The notes under the pieces were generated by a model that did no database searches, was not told the DNA's origin, and saw only the letters and a list, made by a program, of their open reading frames with translations. Shown here piece after piece: positions 52,828 through 62,221 of a stretch of DNA of 64,000 nt. The stretch is taken from the NCBI GenBank assembly GCA_947493285.1, contig CANLQH010000007.1:1-64000 (forward strand), in the 5' to 3' direction. How positions within the stretch are numbered: the stretch's first letter is position 1; every line of letters starts with the position of its first letter. The stretch is from an uncultured Tenacibaculum sp. Lineage in GTDB: Bacteria; Bacteroidota; Bacteroidia; Flavobacteriales; Flavobacteriaceae. A program made the position numbers and the translations under genes.

Positions 52828-53250
52828 ATGAAACAGACATTAAACATCACAAAAGCAATTTTAATTACATTGTTATTTTTAGGAATAACATCGTGTAACA
52901 ATAAGAAAAAAACTGAAACAACAACTAAAAGCGAAAAAAATATGACAAGTGAGAACAAAAACCACACAGTACTAATTAACCCATTTGAAGTTCCAGCAGG
53001 AAAATTAGAAGCCTCAATTAAATATTGGGAAGACTGTAGAGACTTTTTAAAAACACAACCAGGATATGTGTCTACAGAATTACATCAGTCAATAAAAGAT
53101 GATGCTAAATTTGAATTGATTAATGTTGCCGTTTGGGAAAGTCCGAAAGCGTTTATGGAAGCTACTAAAAAAATGATGCAACAACCGAATATTGTTCCTG
53201 TTGAGGGGTTAAAACCAACACCATCGCTTTACTCTGTAATTAGAGAATAA
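52828..53250 (+). CDS. Lipoprotein with antibiotic-biosynthesis-monooxygenase (ABM) domain
   Basis: 140 aa. Signal peptide with lipobox (LLFLGITSC, Cys near 23), a Lys/Thr linker, then an ABM-type ferredoxin-like domain: LINPFEVPAGKLEASIKYWE, TQPGYVSTELHQS, FELINVAVWES. ABM proteins include heme-degrading and quinol monooxygenases. A lipid-anchored periplasmic form is unusual. Last gene of the MarR operon. Confidence 0.82.
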   Translation: MKQTLNITKAILITLLFLGITSCNNKKKTETTTKSEKNMTSENKNHTVLINPFEVPAGKLEASIKYWEDCRDFLKTQPGYVSTELHQSIKDDAKFELINVAVWESPKAFMEATKKMMQQPNIVPVEGLKPTPSLYSVIRE

Positions 53251-53315
53251 TTATATAAATTAAAAATTGATTAATACTGTAAAACTGCCAGCAGGTAACA
53301 ACATGTATAAGTAAT

Positions 53316-53353
53316 AGTGGTTTGGGTGTAAACTCGAACCGCTTTCCTTTTTT
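53316..53353 (+). terminator. Terminator-like hairpin after the MarR operon
   Basis: 11-bp stem AGTGGTTTGGG / CTCGAACCGCT allowing three G-U pairs, followed by TTCC and six T. The stretch before it (53287-53310, with CTGCCAGCAG and ACATGTATAAG) resembles dispersed sequence tails seen in Flavobacteriaceae, so it may be part of a repeat. The gap 53251-53487 holds no gene. Confidence 0.5.
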
Positions 53354-53487
53354 ATTAAGTATATTGCTAAATGAAAGTGTATTCAAAAAATCCGCTACTA
53401 CACAAACACATTAGCGAAACCTCACCAAAACGTTTTATCAAAAAATCTAATTAACGTATCTTGCAGGCTTATCAAAAGATAAATAGA

Positions 53488-55329
53488 ATGCAAGACAATA
53501 AAACGCTTAACTATATAAAAAGTGTATTAGAAAATATGCCTAATGATTGGTTAAATCTAACTACACATCGACTAGATATTTATGTTGAAAAACTAGCTAA
53601 AACTCAGTTTTTAGAACAGTTTGAAAACCTATATAAAAATAATAATGCCGATTTTTCTGCATTGAATGAATTACCTACTGCTTACGATTATATTCGCTTA
53701 GGGCACCCACTTTCTTCTGTATTAGAATGGACTATTGCCAAACTGCACAATATAAAAGCAGAAAATGTAATTAGTTTTTCTTCACAAACAGTTCCTGTTT
53801 TAGCTGTTTTAAGAAAAAACTTATTCCTAAATAAAAAAACACAAGTAGTATATACAAATGAGCTACCTAATTTTTTTGATGCAGAAACTATAAAGAACGT
53901 TTATGGGTATAACTTTGAATTAAAGAAAGTTGATAATGTAGATGAGATTTCAAAATTCGACGGAAGTGTTATTTTCATCTCTAATCAAGATGATATTTGT
54001 AATTTCAATCTTACTTCAAACGTTGATTTTTTCATTAATACAAACAATCAACTAGGAAGCATTTTATTTGTAAATGGTGAACATAATGAAAATTATATTT
54101 CAGAAATTCAACACGTAAGAAGAAGAGAAACCATTGCAATGACACCTGCTAACTGTTTAGTAGCCTTACAAGCATTAACAGAGCAACCTACTGAAGCTTC
54201 AACAGGTAATTTAGAAGCAAACAAAGCAGCAGTTTTAAATTCAATTAACACGATTACCAATACAACTACAAAAGCATTGGTGGGTTCTAGTGGATTATCG
54301 ATACAATATGCCATTTTAATGGGATTGGTTGACAATGCTATACAAAACCATAAAGGAAAAGACATTAAAATTGTAGTGCCTCCTAACTGTTATGGTGGTA
54401 CGAACGACCAAGCACGTCGTGTTGCTGCTTGTATAGATAATGTAGAAGTAGTTGATTTTGCTGTAGATGGAGATAACGATATGGTGGAAAGTATTGATGC
54501 TGTTTTAACCGAAATCGCAAAAGCAGATGCTGTTCCGTATATCATTGCTGAGATACCAACCAACCCAAGGGTTGAAGTTCCTAACTTAAATGATTTAAGA
54601 GATGTTTTAAGTAAAGAACGTATAACTGCAAATGGCAATATTGCCGTAGATCCTGTTTTTATTTTAGATCAAACATTTTGCCCTAATGTTCATTTTTTAG
54701 GAGATACTGATATTTTATCAACTGTTAGAACTATTTCTTTTGCGAGTGGTTCTAAGTTTCCAAGCGGAGGAAAATGTACTGCAGGCTATTGTGTTGGAAA
54801 TAAAAAATCTGGTGATTTAATTAATACAATAGAAAAGCATTTATTGTTATGTGATAATGAAGCAACTGATCTTCAATATGAAATTTTAGCAAAGCAAATG
54901 CCTTCTATGAATCAACGAGTAGCTGATGCTTATAAAAATACGCGTGAATTCGTAAATTATATTAAAGAGGTTTTACCAGCAGCTAAAATCAATTTTGTTT
55001 CTGAAGAATTAGCGCAACAAGGATTTACCCCATCTGTTTTTTCATTAGACCTACCTACTAAAGGAAATAGTGATGAAGAAAGAGAAACTTATAAAAGAGC
55101 GCTAAACTTAAAGTTAATCAACTTAATGATTACTGAGATACCAAACGAAAGTAAGTATTGTGTAAGTTATGGGCAGTTAAAAGGATGTTATTGGACGATT
55201 CCTGCAACATCTACTCAAGGAACAACTAAAGAAGGTGATAAAGATTATATTGCTCGTGTAGCACTTTCACCAAATATGGATCTTGAATTGCATAAAAAAG
55301 TATTTTTAGATTTTGTAGAAAGTATTTAA
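53488..55329 (+). CDS. Cys/Met-metabolism PLP enzyme with a degenerate second PLP-fold half
   Basis: 613 aa from ATG 53488 (a TTG at 53461 is possible). The C-terminal half is a cystathionine gamma-synthase-type fold: VPPNCYGGTNDQARR, EIPTNPRVEVPNL, FILDQTF, and ASGSKFPSGGKCTAGY with the likely Schiff-base Lys423. The N-terminal 240 residues look like a reduced copy of the same fold (YDYIRLGHPLSSVLEWTIAK, FSSQTVPVL, ETIAMTPANCLVALQAL) without its PLP lysine. Reaction on a sulfur amino acid is likely but not specified. No sulfur genes are adjacent. Confidence 0.75.
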   Translation: MQDNKTLNYIKSVLENMPNDWLNLTTHRLDIYVEKLAKTQFLEQFENLYKNNNADFSALNELPTAYDYIRLGHPLSSVLEWTIAKLHNIKAENVISFSSQTVPVLAVLRKNLFLNKKTQVVYTNELPNFFDAETIKNVYGYNFELKKVDNVDEISKFDGSVIFISNQDDICNFNLTSNVDFFINTNNQLGSILFVNGEHNENYISEIQHVRRRETIAMTPANCLVALQALTEQPTEASTGNLEANKAAVLNSINTITNTTTKALVGSSGLSIQYAILMGLVDNAIQNHKGKDIKIVVPPNCYGGTNDQARRVAACIDNVEVVDFAVDGDNDMVESIDAVLTEIAKADAVPYIIAEIPTNPRVEVPNLNDLRDVLSKERITANGNIAVDPVFILDQTFCPNVHFLGDTDILSTVRTISFASGSKFPSGGKCTAGYCVGNKKSGDLINTIEKHLLLCDNEATDLQYEILAKQMPSMNQRVADAYKNTREFVNYIKEVLPAAKINFVSEELAQQGFTPSVFSLDLPTKGNSDEERETYKRALNLKLINLMITEIPNESKYCVSYGQLKGCYWTIPATSTQGTTKEGDKDYIARVALSPNMDLELHKKVFLDFVESI

Positions 55330-55373
55330 TCACAGGGCAATAGCCAAGGATTTAATTTCCTATATTCTATGAT

Positions 55374-55418
55374 AATAACAAGGTTCATTCAGAGAAGAAT
55401 GAACCTTGTTATTTTTTT
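55374..55418. terminator. Intrinsic terminator between convergent genes
   Basis: 17-bp stem around loop AGAGAA (core AACAAGGTTCATTC / GAATGAACCTTGTT), followed by seven T on the plus strand. Serves the PLP gene and perhaps rlmF. Confidence 0.9.
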
Positions 55419-55462
55419 ATGCTAAATTTTAAAAAATTGAGTTTTTGACTGTCCTTCTACGA

Positions 55463-56317
55463 CTAAAATCTCCAACAAACAATTCGAGTTACTTTATTTC
55501 CTTGATTCATCGGAATTACTTTAAACTCTGCTACTTTTAATTTTTTAGCAGAAGCTTGTAAACTCTCTACATTCTCTTTTTTAGAAACCAAACTGGTAAA
55601 CCATTTACTTGCTTTTGGATGTAATGAACTTTCATATAAATAGGTATGTAAAAAAGCTTTCTCGCCACCAACATACCATAATTCATTTGAGTTTCCAGCG
55701 AAATTACGAACAGCGTTATTTCCTAAATTCCTAGATTTTCTTCTGTTTGCTCCCCTAGCCTCTTCTGCCGATTTGTAAAAAGGCGGATTACACATAGTTA
55801 CCGTAAAAGAATCATCATCTTTTAAAATCTCTTTTAAAATATGCTCTTCTTTAAACTGCTGTCTTAATTCAACTTTATCAGTAAAACTGTTATCATCAAT
55901 AATATCCTGGGCGTAATCTAACGAATCTAAATCGATATCTGTCGCAACAAAATTCCAATCGTATTCAACTATTCCTAACAAAGGGTAAATACAACTAGCA
56001 CCTGTACCGATATCTAGAACTGTGACCTCTTTTTCATTTCCAATTAAATCAGCTAAATGATGAATATAATCTACTCTACCAGGAATTGGAGGGCATAAAT
56101 TATCATCAGAAAAGTTCCAGTCTTTAATATTATAGTGAGCTGCTAATAATGCTTTATTGAACTCTTTAACCGCAATAGGATCAGAAAAATCAATTGTTTC
56201 TTTATCAAACTTCTCAATAACGAATTCCGTTATTTTTGGATATTTCTCTTTTAAGAATTTAAAATCGTATCCGTTTTTGTGTTTGTTATTTTTATGTAAT
56301 CCTTTTTTATCTGCCAT
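55463..56317 (-). CDS. rlmF: 23S rRNA (adenine-1618-N6)-methyltransferase
   Basis: 284 aa. Basic N-terminus (MADKKGLHKNNKHKNGYDF), LDIGTGASCIYPLLG (SAM motif I), and TMCNPPFYKS, the N-P-P-F catalytic motif of N6-adenine methyltransferases. RGANRRKSRNLGNNA is typical of RlmF. Its start overlaps the bshC stop by one base. Confidence 0.94.
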   Translation of the reverse strand: MADKKGLHKNNKHKNGYDFKFLKEKYPKITEFVIEKFDKETIDFSDPIAVKEFNKALLAAHYNIKDWNFSDDNLCPPIPGRVDYIHHLADLIGNEKEVTVLDIGTGASCIYPLLGIVEYDWNFVATDIDLDSLDYAQDIIDDNSFTDKVELRQQFKEEHILKEILKDDDSFTVTMCNPPFYKSAEEARGANRRKSRNLGNNAVRNFAGNSNELWYVGGEKAFLHTYLYESSLHPKASKWFTSLVSKKENVESLQASAKKLKVAEFKVIPMNQGNKVTRIVCWRF

Positions 56318-57909
56318 TAAAGTGTAAGTACTGTGAATTCTAATTGTAACGGATGTAAATTCTCTTTTAATGTTTTTATAAAAGTAGCTCCGTATTCTAA
56401 ATAATATTCCGAAAAATTACGTTGTCGTTCTTCTAAACTTTGATTTGGTAATATTTCGTTTTGCAATAATACGATTCTATCAACCAATTCCTTCTGTTTT
56501 CTTTTTTCTGCTCGCAACCAACGCTTTTCAAGATTCTGTAATCCTTTTAATTGCTTTTTCTCTTGAGCATTTACAGCTCCTACAAATGAAACATCTGTTT
56601 TTTTAGCAACAGTTCGTAACTCAAGAAACTGGTCTTGTAAAAACTGTTTCTGCTGCGCAAAATCTACTTTTACTTCTGAACTTTCTAAAACTTTTTGAGC
56701 TAGTAAATCATTTTGTTTCTTAAACAACTCTTCAATCGAAATATTCAAGTTGTTTAACTTTTTTTGCTGCTTTTCAGAAATTACTTGAACTGAGTTTCTT
56801 AACAATAGAATTGGAAATGGAATTTCTACCGCTTCGAAATACTTTTTTAATTCAAACCAATACGCTAATTCACCACCTCCACCGATGTAACATAAGTTTG
56901 GTAAAATTACCTCTTGATATAATGGACGCATTATTACATTTGGAGAAAAGCACTCTGGGTTTTCATTCAAGTGTTTTAAAATCCCGTCTTTAGTCCACGT
57001 AATATTCGTTTCATTAACTTTATACAATCCATCTTCAAAAACTATACGCTCACGAATTTCATCAGTTAAGTAAAATAAATTGATTTCTCTCGGATTTACT
57101 TGAACCTTATAATTCTTTTCTAACTCAGAAATTGTTTCCGTTACCTTCTTATGAGAAATTTGTTCAGTTAACTCTCTTTCAACATAAGGAACAAACTCTT
57201 GCTTTAACGCTTTATCATCAGCATCAATAATTACCAGACCATACTCACCAAATAATTCATTGGCAATATATCGTGTTGCACTAGCTAAAGTATCGTGTTT
57301 TAAATACCCATCTTTAAAAAGCTGACTTAAATACTGTGCATTTTTAGAAGTCCCTAAATGATTTGATAACACTTCTAAAACTTCATTTAAATCTTCAGTA
57401 GAAAAACGCCCTACTCCACCTGTTTGGTCAGAATTCCACTGAACTTTCTTTCCTTTAAAATTAAAATAATTAATCTCTTCAAAATCGTGATCTTCAGTAG
57501 CCATCCAATAAATAGGAACAAAATTCTCATTTGGATTCTCACCTCTTAACTCTTCACACAAATTAATTACCGAAAGTATTTTATATAAAAAATATAACGG
57601 ACCTGTAAACAAGTTTAATTGATGTCCTGTGATAATTGTAAACGTGTTCTCTAAACTTAAATCGTTTATATTCTTAGCAGTTTCTTCTGAAGTTTTAACT
57701 TGACTGTATTGTTTTTTTAAAACGTCAACCAAAGTTTTTCTAGATTCAGTTTTAAATGAATCTCTTTTAATTGCTATTTGTTTATTTAATCCTTCTATAG
57801 ATGGATAGTTACCATAAAAAGGCATTGTATTTTCATTTTTCTCTAAATAATCAATCATTGTTTTAGAGAAAAAACCTGTTGCTTTAAAAGGGATATTTGT
57901 TACTTTCAT
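56317..57909 (-). CDS. bshC: Bacillithiol biosynthesis cysteine-adding enzyme BshC
   Basis: 530 aa, the normal length. TFTIITGHQLNLFTGPLYFL and PIYWMATEDHDFEEINYF are hallmark BshC blocks. A coiled coil (about 395-480) precedes the C-terminus. It adds cysteine to glucosaminyl-malate in the last step of bacillithiol synthesis, which indicates that this organism uses bacillithiol as its main low-molecular-weight thiol. bshA and bshB are not in this window. Confidence 0.95.
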   Translation of the reverse strand: MKVTNIPFKATGFFSKTMIDYLEKNENTMPFYGNYPSIEGLNKQIAIKRDSFKTESRKTLVDVLKKQYSQVKTSEETAKNINDLSLENTFTIITGHQLNLFTGPLYFLYKILSVINLCEELRGENPNENFVPIYWMATEDHDFEEINYFNFKGKKVQWNSDQTGGVGRFSTEDLNEVLEVLSNHLGTSKNAQYLSQLFKDGYLKHDTLASATRYIANELFGEYGLVIIDADDKALKQEFVPYVERELTEQISHKKVTETISELEKNYKVQVNPREINLFYLTDEIRERIVFEDGLYKVNETNITWTKDGILKHLNENPECFSPNVIMRPLYQEVILPNLCYIGGGGELAYWFELKKYFEAVEIPFPILLLRNSVQVISEKQQKKLNNLNISIEELFKKQNDLLAQKVLESSEVKVDFAQQKQFLQDQFLELRTVAKKTDVSFVGAVNAQEKKQLKGLQNLEKRWLRAEKRKQKELVDRIVLLQNEILPNQSLEERQRNFSEYYLEYGATFIKTLKENLHPLQLEFTVLTL

Positions 57910-58575
57910 TTACTTACTTTTTCGTTGAAACAATGTATAAACATATGGTCTTTCTCCTCCGTAAGGGTTTATAAAATTGTGATTAAAATCTTCTTTTAAA
58001 ACAAAATCATCTCCTAATCTTTCTTGCAACATATCGGTATTATAACGTTGTAATTCTAAACCGCAACATTTTTCAGCTCCATCTAAAGCAAAAACTGCAA
58101 TAATCACAAACCCATTTGGACTCACTACTTTTTTAACTAAATTAAAGTAAGCGTCTTGCTCTTCTTTCTTTAAAAAGAAATGCAATACCGCTCTATCGTT
58201 CCAAATAGCAACATTATCAAGTTTTTTTAACTCGGTTGAATTGGTTAAATCATCTATAATAAAACTCACTTTAGAAGCCTCTTCTCCTAATCGTTCTTTT
58301 AAGTCACTTAATGCTTTCTCAGAAAAATCGTTTGCTATTATATTAGAATATCCTCTTGCTAACAATTCATCAACTAACATTGATGAACCAACACCAACAT
58401 TTAAAATTTTGGCGCTTTTATCTATTCCAGTTTTATGTATTAAGTCTAATGTTTCTTTTGAACTTTCTTCATACCATCCTAACTTCTCAGTAGTGTTTTT
58501 GGCATAAGCGGTATTCCAGTGTGTTTTTAGGTTATTCTCATCTGGAATTTTACAATCACTCTCTTTTGTAGTCAT
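57910..58575 (-). CDS. Class I SAM-dependent methyltransferase
   Basis: 221 aa. KTHWNTAYAKNTTEKLGWYE opens a family of small-molecule methyltransferases. ILNVGVGSSMLVDELLARGY is motif I, and IANDFSEKALSDLKERLGEE follows. AIWNDRAVLHFF fits the W-D-R-A block of METTL12/TPMT-like enzymes. Substrate unknown. One base upstream of bshC, so it may act in thiol or metabolite repair; that is inference. A TATTTTTG element lies 4 nt before the ATG. Confidence 0.8.
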   Translation of the reverse strand: MTTKESDCKIPDENNLKTHWNTAYAKNTTEKLGWYEESSKETLDLIHKTGIDKSAKILNVGVGSSMLVDELLARGYSNIIANDFSEKALSDLKERLGEEASKVSFIIDDLTNSTELKKLDNVAIWNDRAVLHFFLKKEEQDAYFNLVKKVVSPNGFVIIAVFALDGAEKCCGLELQRYNTDMLQERLGDDFVLKEDFNHNFINPYGGERPYVYTLFQRKSK

Positions 58576-58579
58576 AGCT

Positions 58580-58587
58580 CAAAAATA
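58580..58587 (-). promoter_or_regulatory. -7 element (TATTTTTG) giving a near-leaderless mRNA
   Basis: Minus-strand TAnnTTTG match 4 nt before the methyltransferase ATG at 58575. It is the third such case in the window. Confidence 0.5.
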
Positions 58588-58696
58588 GTAAAATTTGATG
58601 CTTTGTCGAAAACAAAACAATATTCTAACAGATTTTTAACTTCATTCTTTTTTAAACCATCAAATTGGCTATTTTTACATTTAGTAAAACGAATCT

Positions 58697-60631
58697 ATGC
58701 AATTTAAACATCCTGAAATTTTATATTTCTTAGCATTTTTATTGATTCCAATTTTGGTGCATTTATTTCAATTGCAACGATTTGTAAAAGTTCCGTTTAC
58801 CAATGTTGCTTTTTTACAAAAGTTAGTTTTACAAACCCGAAAAAGTTCTCGTATAAAAAAATGGTTAATCTTAGCTACTCGACTTTTACTTTTAACAGCC
58901 ATAATATTAGCCTTTTCTCAACCATATTTTAGCAATCATAAAGTTGATGAAAAGCAGCATTTTTTTATTTTCTTAGATAACTCATTAAGCCTAAATACTA
59001 ATGGAGAAAAAGGAAATCTACTCCAAGTAGCTTCTCAAGAAATTATTGAAAACTTATCAAACAAAGCAAGTTACTCTTTACTAACTAATGATAACTTTTA
59101 TAAAGGTAAAACTGCATCTGACTTAAAAGACATTTTACTAAAAACTACAACTACAGCCAAAAATTCAAATATTGAAGATGTTCTATTAAAGATTTCAAGC
59201 GAAAATAACACTAACCAACCCTCTTCTAAAAACATCTTAGTTTCTGATTTTCAAAACATAAAAAAAGAGGATTTAAATAATTTAGATTTAAATACTAAAC
59301 TAGTAAAACTAAGTCCAGAGCAGAAAAGTAATATCTCTATAGATAGCGTTTTTATTAAAGAAAATGGTTCTTCTAATTATGAAGTGAATATCTTAATCAA
59401 AAATCAAGGCGCTGCAAAAAACAACATTCCTATTGCTATTTACAATCAAGAAAAATTAATAAATAAACAAACGTTTTCTGTCAAGCAAAATCAAACTGAA
59501 ACTGTTGTTTTTTCAATAGTGAAAACCCCAACATTTCTAGGAAGAGTAGACATTAACATAAACGACACTTATAGTTTCGATAATTCGTTTTACTTTTCGA
59601 TAAATACAGCAACAAAAATTAATGTTTTAAGTATTGGTGAATCTTCAAATTTTCTGGAAAGAATTTATACCAAGAAAGAGTTTAATTTTATTAGTTCTAC
59701 TCCTAAAAATGTTAACTACAACCTAATTCCTAAACAGAATTTAATTGTTTTGAATGAGATTGAGAACATTCCAGAAACCTTAATTAGTAGTTTAATCGAT
59801 TATGCTAAAAAGGGAGGTAATATTATTGTTATTCCACATAAAAATGCAGCTATAAAATCATACAATAGTTTTTTAAAGAAAGCTACTATTGGACGTTTAC
59901 TTTCTAAGAAAAAAGACAGTTTAAAAATTACTGAAATTAATTTTAATCATCCACTATTAAAGAATGTTTTTGACAAGAAGGTTCGTAATTTCCAATATCC
60001 TTTTGTAAAAAGCTCTTTCATTACTTCTTTTAATAATGCGAGTACAATTGTTTCTTTCGAGAATAAACAAGGTTTCATAAAACAAAAAAACTTAACAAAC
60101 TCTTCATTTTATTGGGTAGCTGCTCCTCTAAACAACGAGAATAGCAACTTTACCAATTCACCTTTAATTGTGCCTATATTTTACAATATTGGGAAACAAA
60201 GTTTACAGCTTTCAAAACTTTATTACACTATTGGGCAACAAAACATTATTGACATCGATACTCAGATACGAAAAGATGAAGTTTTAACAATTACAAATAA
60301 CAAAACTTCCTTTATTCCTTTACAACAAACATTTCAAAATAAGGTTAGTATCACAACAACCAATCAACCTTTAAAAGCTGATTTTTATCAAGTAAAACAA
60401 AATGATAAAATTTTAAAAAACATCGCTTTTAATTATTCTAAGAATGAAAGCTCATTAAACTTTTTAGATGTTTCTAATCTTGACAATACAAGTATTTCAA
60501 CATCAGTAAAAAACACTTTAGAAAGTATAAATAACGAAAATAAAATTCAGTGGCTTTGGAAATGGTTTTTAGCATTAGCCATTGTATCTTTGCTTTTAGA
60601 AATTTTGATTTTAAAATTCTTTAAACCATGA
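58697..60631 (+). CDS. BatA-domain membrane protein
   Basis: 644 aa. N-terminal BatA module: MQFKHPEILYFLAFLLIPIL, HLFQLQRFVKVPFTNVAFLQ and a second TM. A vWA-like beta/alpha domain (FFIFLDNSLSLNTNGEKG) keeps DNSLS where a MIDAS motif would be DxSxS. An Ig-like middle, a GATase-like segment and one C-terminal TM follow. Aerotolerance-type proteins of this kind are common in Bacteroidota, with unclear function. It overlaps the next start by four bases (ATGA). Confidence 0.85.
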   Translation: MQFKHPEILYFLAFLLIPILVHLFQLQRFVKVPFTNVAFLQKLVLQTRKSSRIKKWLILATRLLLLTAIILAFSQPYFSNHKVDEKQHFFIFLDNSLSLNTNGEKGNLLQVASQEIIENLSNKASYSLLTNDNFYKGKTASDLKDILLKTTTTAKNSNIEDVLLKISSENNTNQPSSKNILVSDFQNIKKEDLNNLDLNTKLVKLSPEQKSNISIDSVFIKENGSSNYEVNILIKNQGAAKNNIPIAIYNQEKLINKQTFSVKQNQTETVVFSIVKTPTFLGRVDININDTYSFDNSFYFSINTATKINVLSIGESSNFLERIYTKKEFNFISSTPKNVNYNLIPKQNLIVLNEIENIPETLISSLIDYAKKGGNIIVIPHKNAAIKSYNSFLKKATIGRLLSKKKDSLKITEINFNHPLLKNVFDKKVRNFQYPFVKSSFITSFNNASTIVSFENKQGFIKQKNLTNSSFYWVAAPLNNENSNFTNSPLIVPIFYNIGKQSLQLSKLYYTIGQQNIIDIDTQIRKDEVLTITNNKTSFIPLQQTFQNKVSITTTNQPLKADFYQVKQNDKILKNIAFNYSKNESSLNFLDVSNLDNTSISTSVKNTLESINNENKIQWLWKWFLALAIVSLLLEILILKFFKP

Positions 60632-61887
60632 TAACGCTTATAAAATCGGCAACAATCATAGATGCTTCAAGCCCTTTTCATCAACAAACCAAAGACATTT
60701 TAATTACTAACGGAACAATTACTAAAATTGATAGTAATATCTCTAAAAAAGACGATTATCAAGTTATAGAACTTGATAACTTACACGTTTCTACTGGTTG
60801 GTTTGATTCTAGTGTTTCTTTTGGTGAACCTGGTTACGAAGAACGAGAAACGATACAACATGGTTTAGAAGTTGCTGCAAAAAGTGGATTTACCGCTGTG
60901 GCTGTAAACCCGAATACAAATCCTGTAATTGACAACAAATCTTCTGTTGAATTTTTAATTAATAAAGCAAACGGATTTGCTACCAACCTTTACCCTATTG
61001 GGACTTTAACACAACAAAGTAAAGGTATTGAAATGGCGGAATTGTATGATATGCAACAATCCGGCGCAATTGCTTTCGGTGATTACAACAAACCTATAGC
61101 AAATGATAATTTATTAAAAATCGCATTATTATATACTCAGAACTTTGATGGATTAGCGTTAAGCTTTCCTAAAAACAATTCAATTGCTGGAGATGGTGTT
61201 GCTAACGAAGGAAAAAACAGTACACTTTTAGGCTTAAAAGGCATTCCTGCTTTGGCAGAAGAAATTCAGATTTCTCGTGATTTATTTTTACTAGAGTATA
61301 CTGGTGGTAAATTGCACATCCCTACAATTACAACCGAAAAATCAGTTAAATTGATTAAAGAAGCTAAAAAGAAAGGACTTAATGTTACTTGTAGCGTTGC
61401 TGTTCATAATTTAGTTTTAACAGATGATGAGTTACATGGTTTTGATGGAAATAAAAAAGTAAATCCACCTTTAAGAACATCAAAAGACATTAAAGCTTTA
61501 CTAAAAGGCTTAAAAGATGGAACTATTGACATCATTACATCTGACCACAATCCAATTGACATTGAACATAAAAAAGTAGAATTTTCTACAGCTAAAGACG
61601 GTACTATCGGGTTAGAAAGTGCTTTTGGAGCTTTAAACACTGTACTGGATATAGAAACGATTGTAAATTGTTTATCTAACAACCCAAGAGAAATATTCGG
61701 AATAGAGAAAACATCAATTCAAGAAAATCAAAAAGCTGATTTATCGTTTTTTTCTACTGAGAGAATTTATACTTTTTCTGAAGCAGATATTATTTCAACA
61801 TCGAAAAACAGTATCTTTTTAAACAAAGACTTAAAAGGGAAAGTATATGGAATTTACAACAACAGTCAACTCATTTTAAACTCATAA
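60628..61887 (+). CDS. Dihydroorotase-like protein lacking the metal HxH motif
   Basis: 419 aa, clear amidohydrolase/dihydroorotase homologue: HVSTGWFDSSVSFGEPGYEE aligns with the usual D-x-H-V-H-L-R-x-P-G, and here HxH is SxS. ITSDHNPIDIEHKK keeps the C-terminal Asp-His. VAVHNLVLTDDEL keeps one of two histidines. Loss of two zinc ligands suggests it is not catalytic as dihydroorotase. It may be a structural partner, as the inactive pDHO is for aspartate transcarbamoylase in some bacteria. No pyrB is adjacent. Confidence 0.85.
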   Translation: MITLIKSATIIDASSPFHQQTKDILITNGTITKIDSNISKKDDYQVIELDNLHVSTGWFDSSVSFGEPGYEERETIQHGLEVAAKSGFTAVAVNPNTNPVIDNKSSVEFLINKANGFATNLYPIGTLTQQSKGIEMAELYDMQQSGAIAFGDYNKPIANDNLLKIALLYTQNFDGLALSFPKNNSIAGDGVANEGKNSTLLGLKGIPALAEEIQISRDLFLLEYTGGKLHIPTITTEKSVKLIKEAKKKGLNVTCSVAVHNLVLTDDELHGFDGNKKVNPPLRTSKDIKALLKGLKDGTIDIITSDHNPIDIEHKKVEFSTAKDGTIGLESAFGALNTVLDIETIVNCLSNNPREIFGIEKTSIQENQKADLSFFSTERIYTFSEADIISTSKNSIFLNKDLKGKVYGIYNNSQLILNS

Positions 61888-61890
61888 ACC

Positions 61891-62217
61891 ATGGATAATC
61901 AAATAATAAATGAAGGTAAGACAAATGCAGTAATTAGTTATTTAACAATTATAGGTACTTTAATTGCTTTTGTTTTAAACAATAGTAAAAAAAATCCTTT
62001 TGCAAGTTTTCATATTCGTCAAAATGTTGGTTTAAATGTTTTATACTTCCTTAATCAATACATCATATACAAGCATGTAAGTTGGATTGCTGGAGCAGTA
62101 ATAGGAACCGTAATTTTTGTTCTTTGGATTATTGGTTTACTAGGAGTTTTAAAAAATGAAAAAAAATTAGTTCCAATTTTTGGAGAACAATTTCAAGATT
62201 GGTTTAAAGGAATTTAA
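61891..62217 (+). CDS. Small DUF4870-like membrane protein
   Basis: 108 aa with three or four hydrophobic segments: NAVISYLTIIGTLIAFVLNN, FHIRQNVGLNVLYFL and the VIGTVIFVLWIIGLLGVL helix. The F-H-x-R-Q motif after TM1 is the DUF4870/Tic20-like signature. Function unknown. Three bases after the dihydroorotase-like gene. Confidence 0.82.
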   Translation: MDNQIINEGKTNAVISYLTIIGTLIAFVLNNSKKNPFASFHIRQNVGLNVLYFLNQYIIYKHVSWIAGAVIGTVIFVLWIIGLLGVLKNEKKLVPIFGEQFQDWFKGI

Positions 62218-62221
62218 TTAC

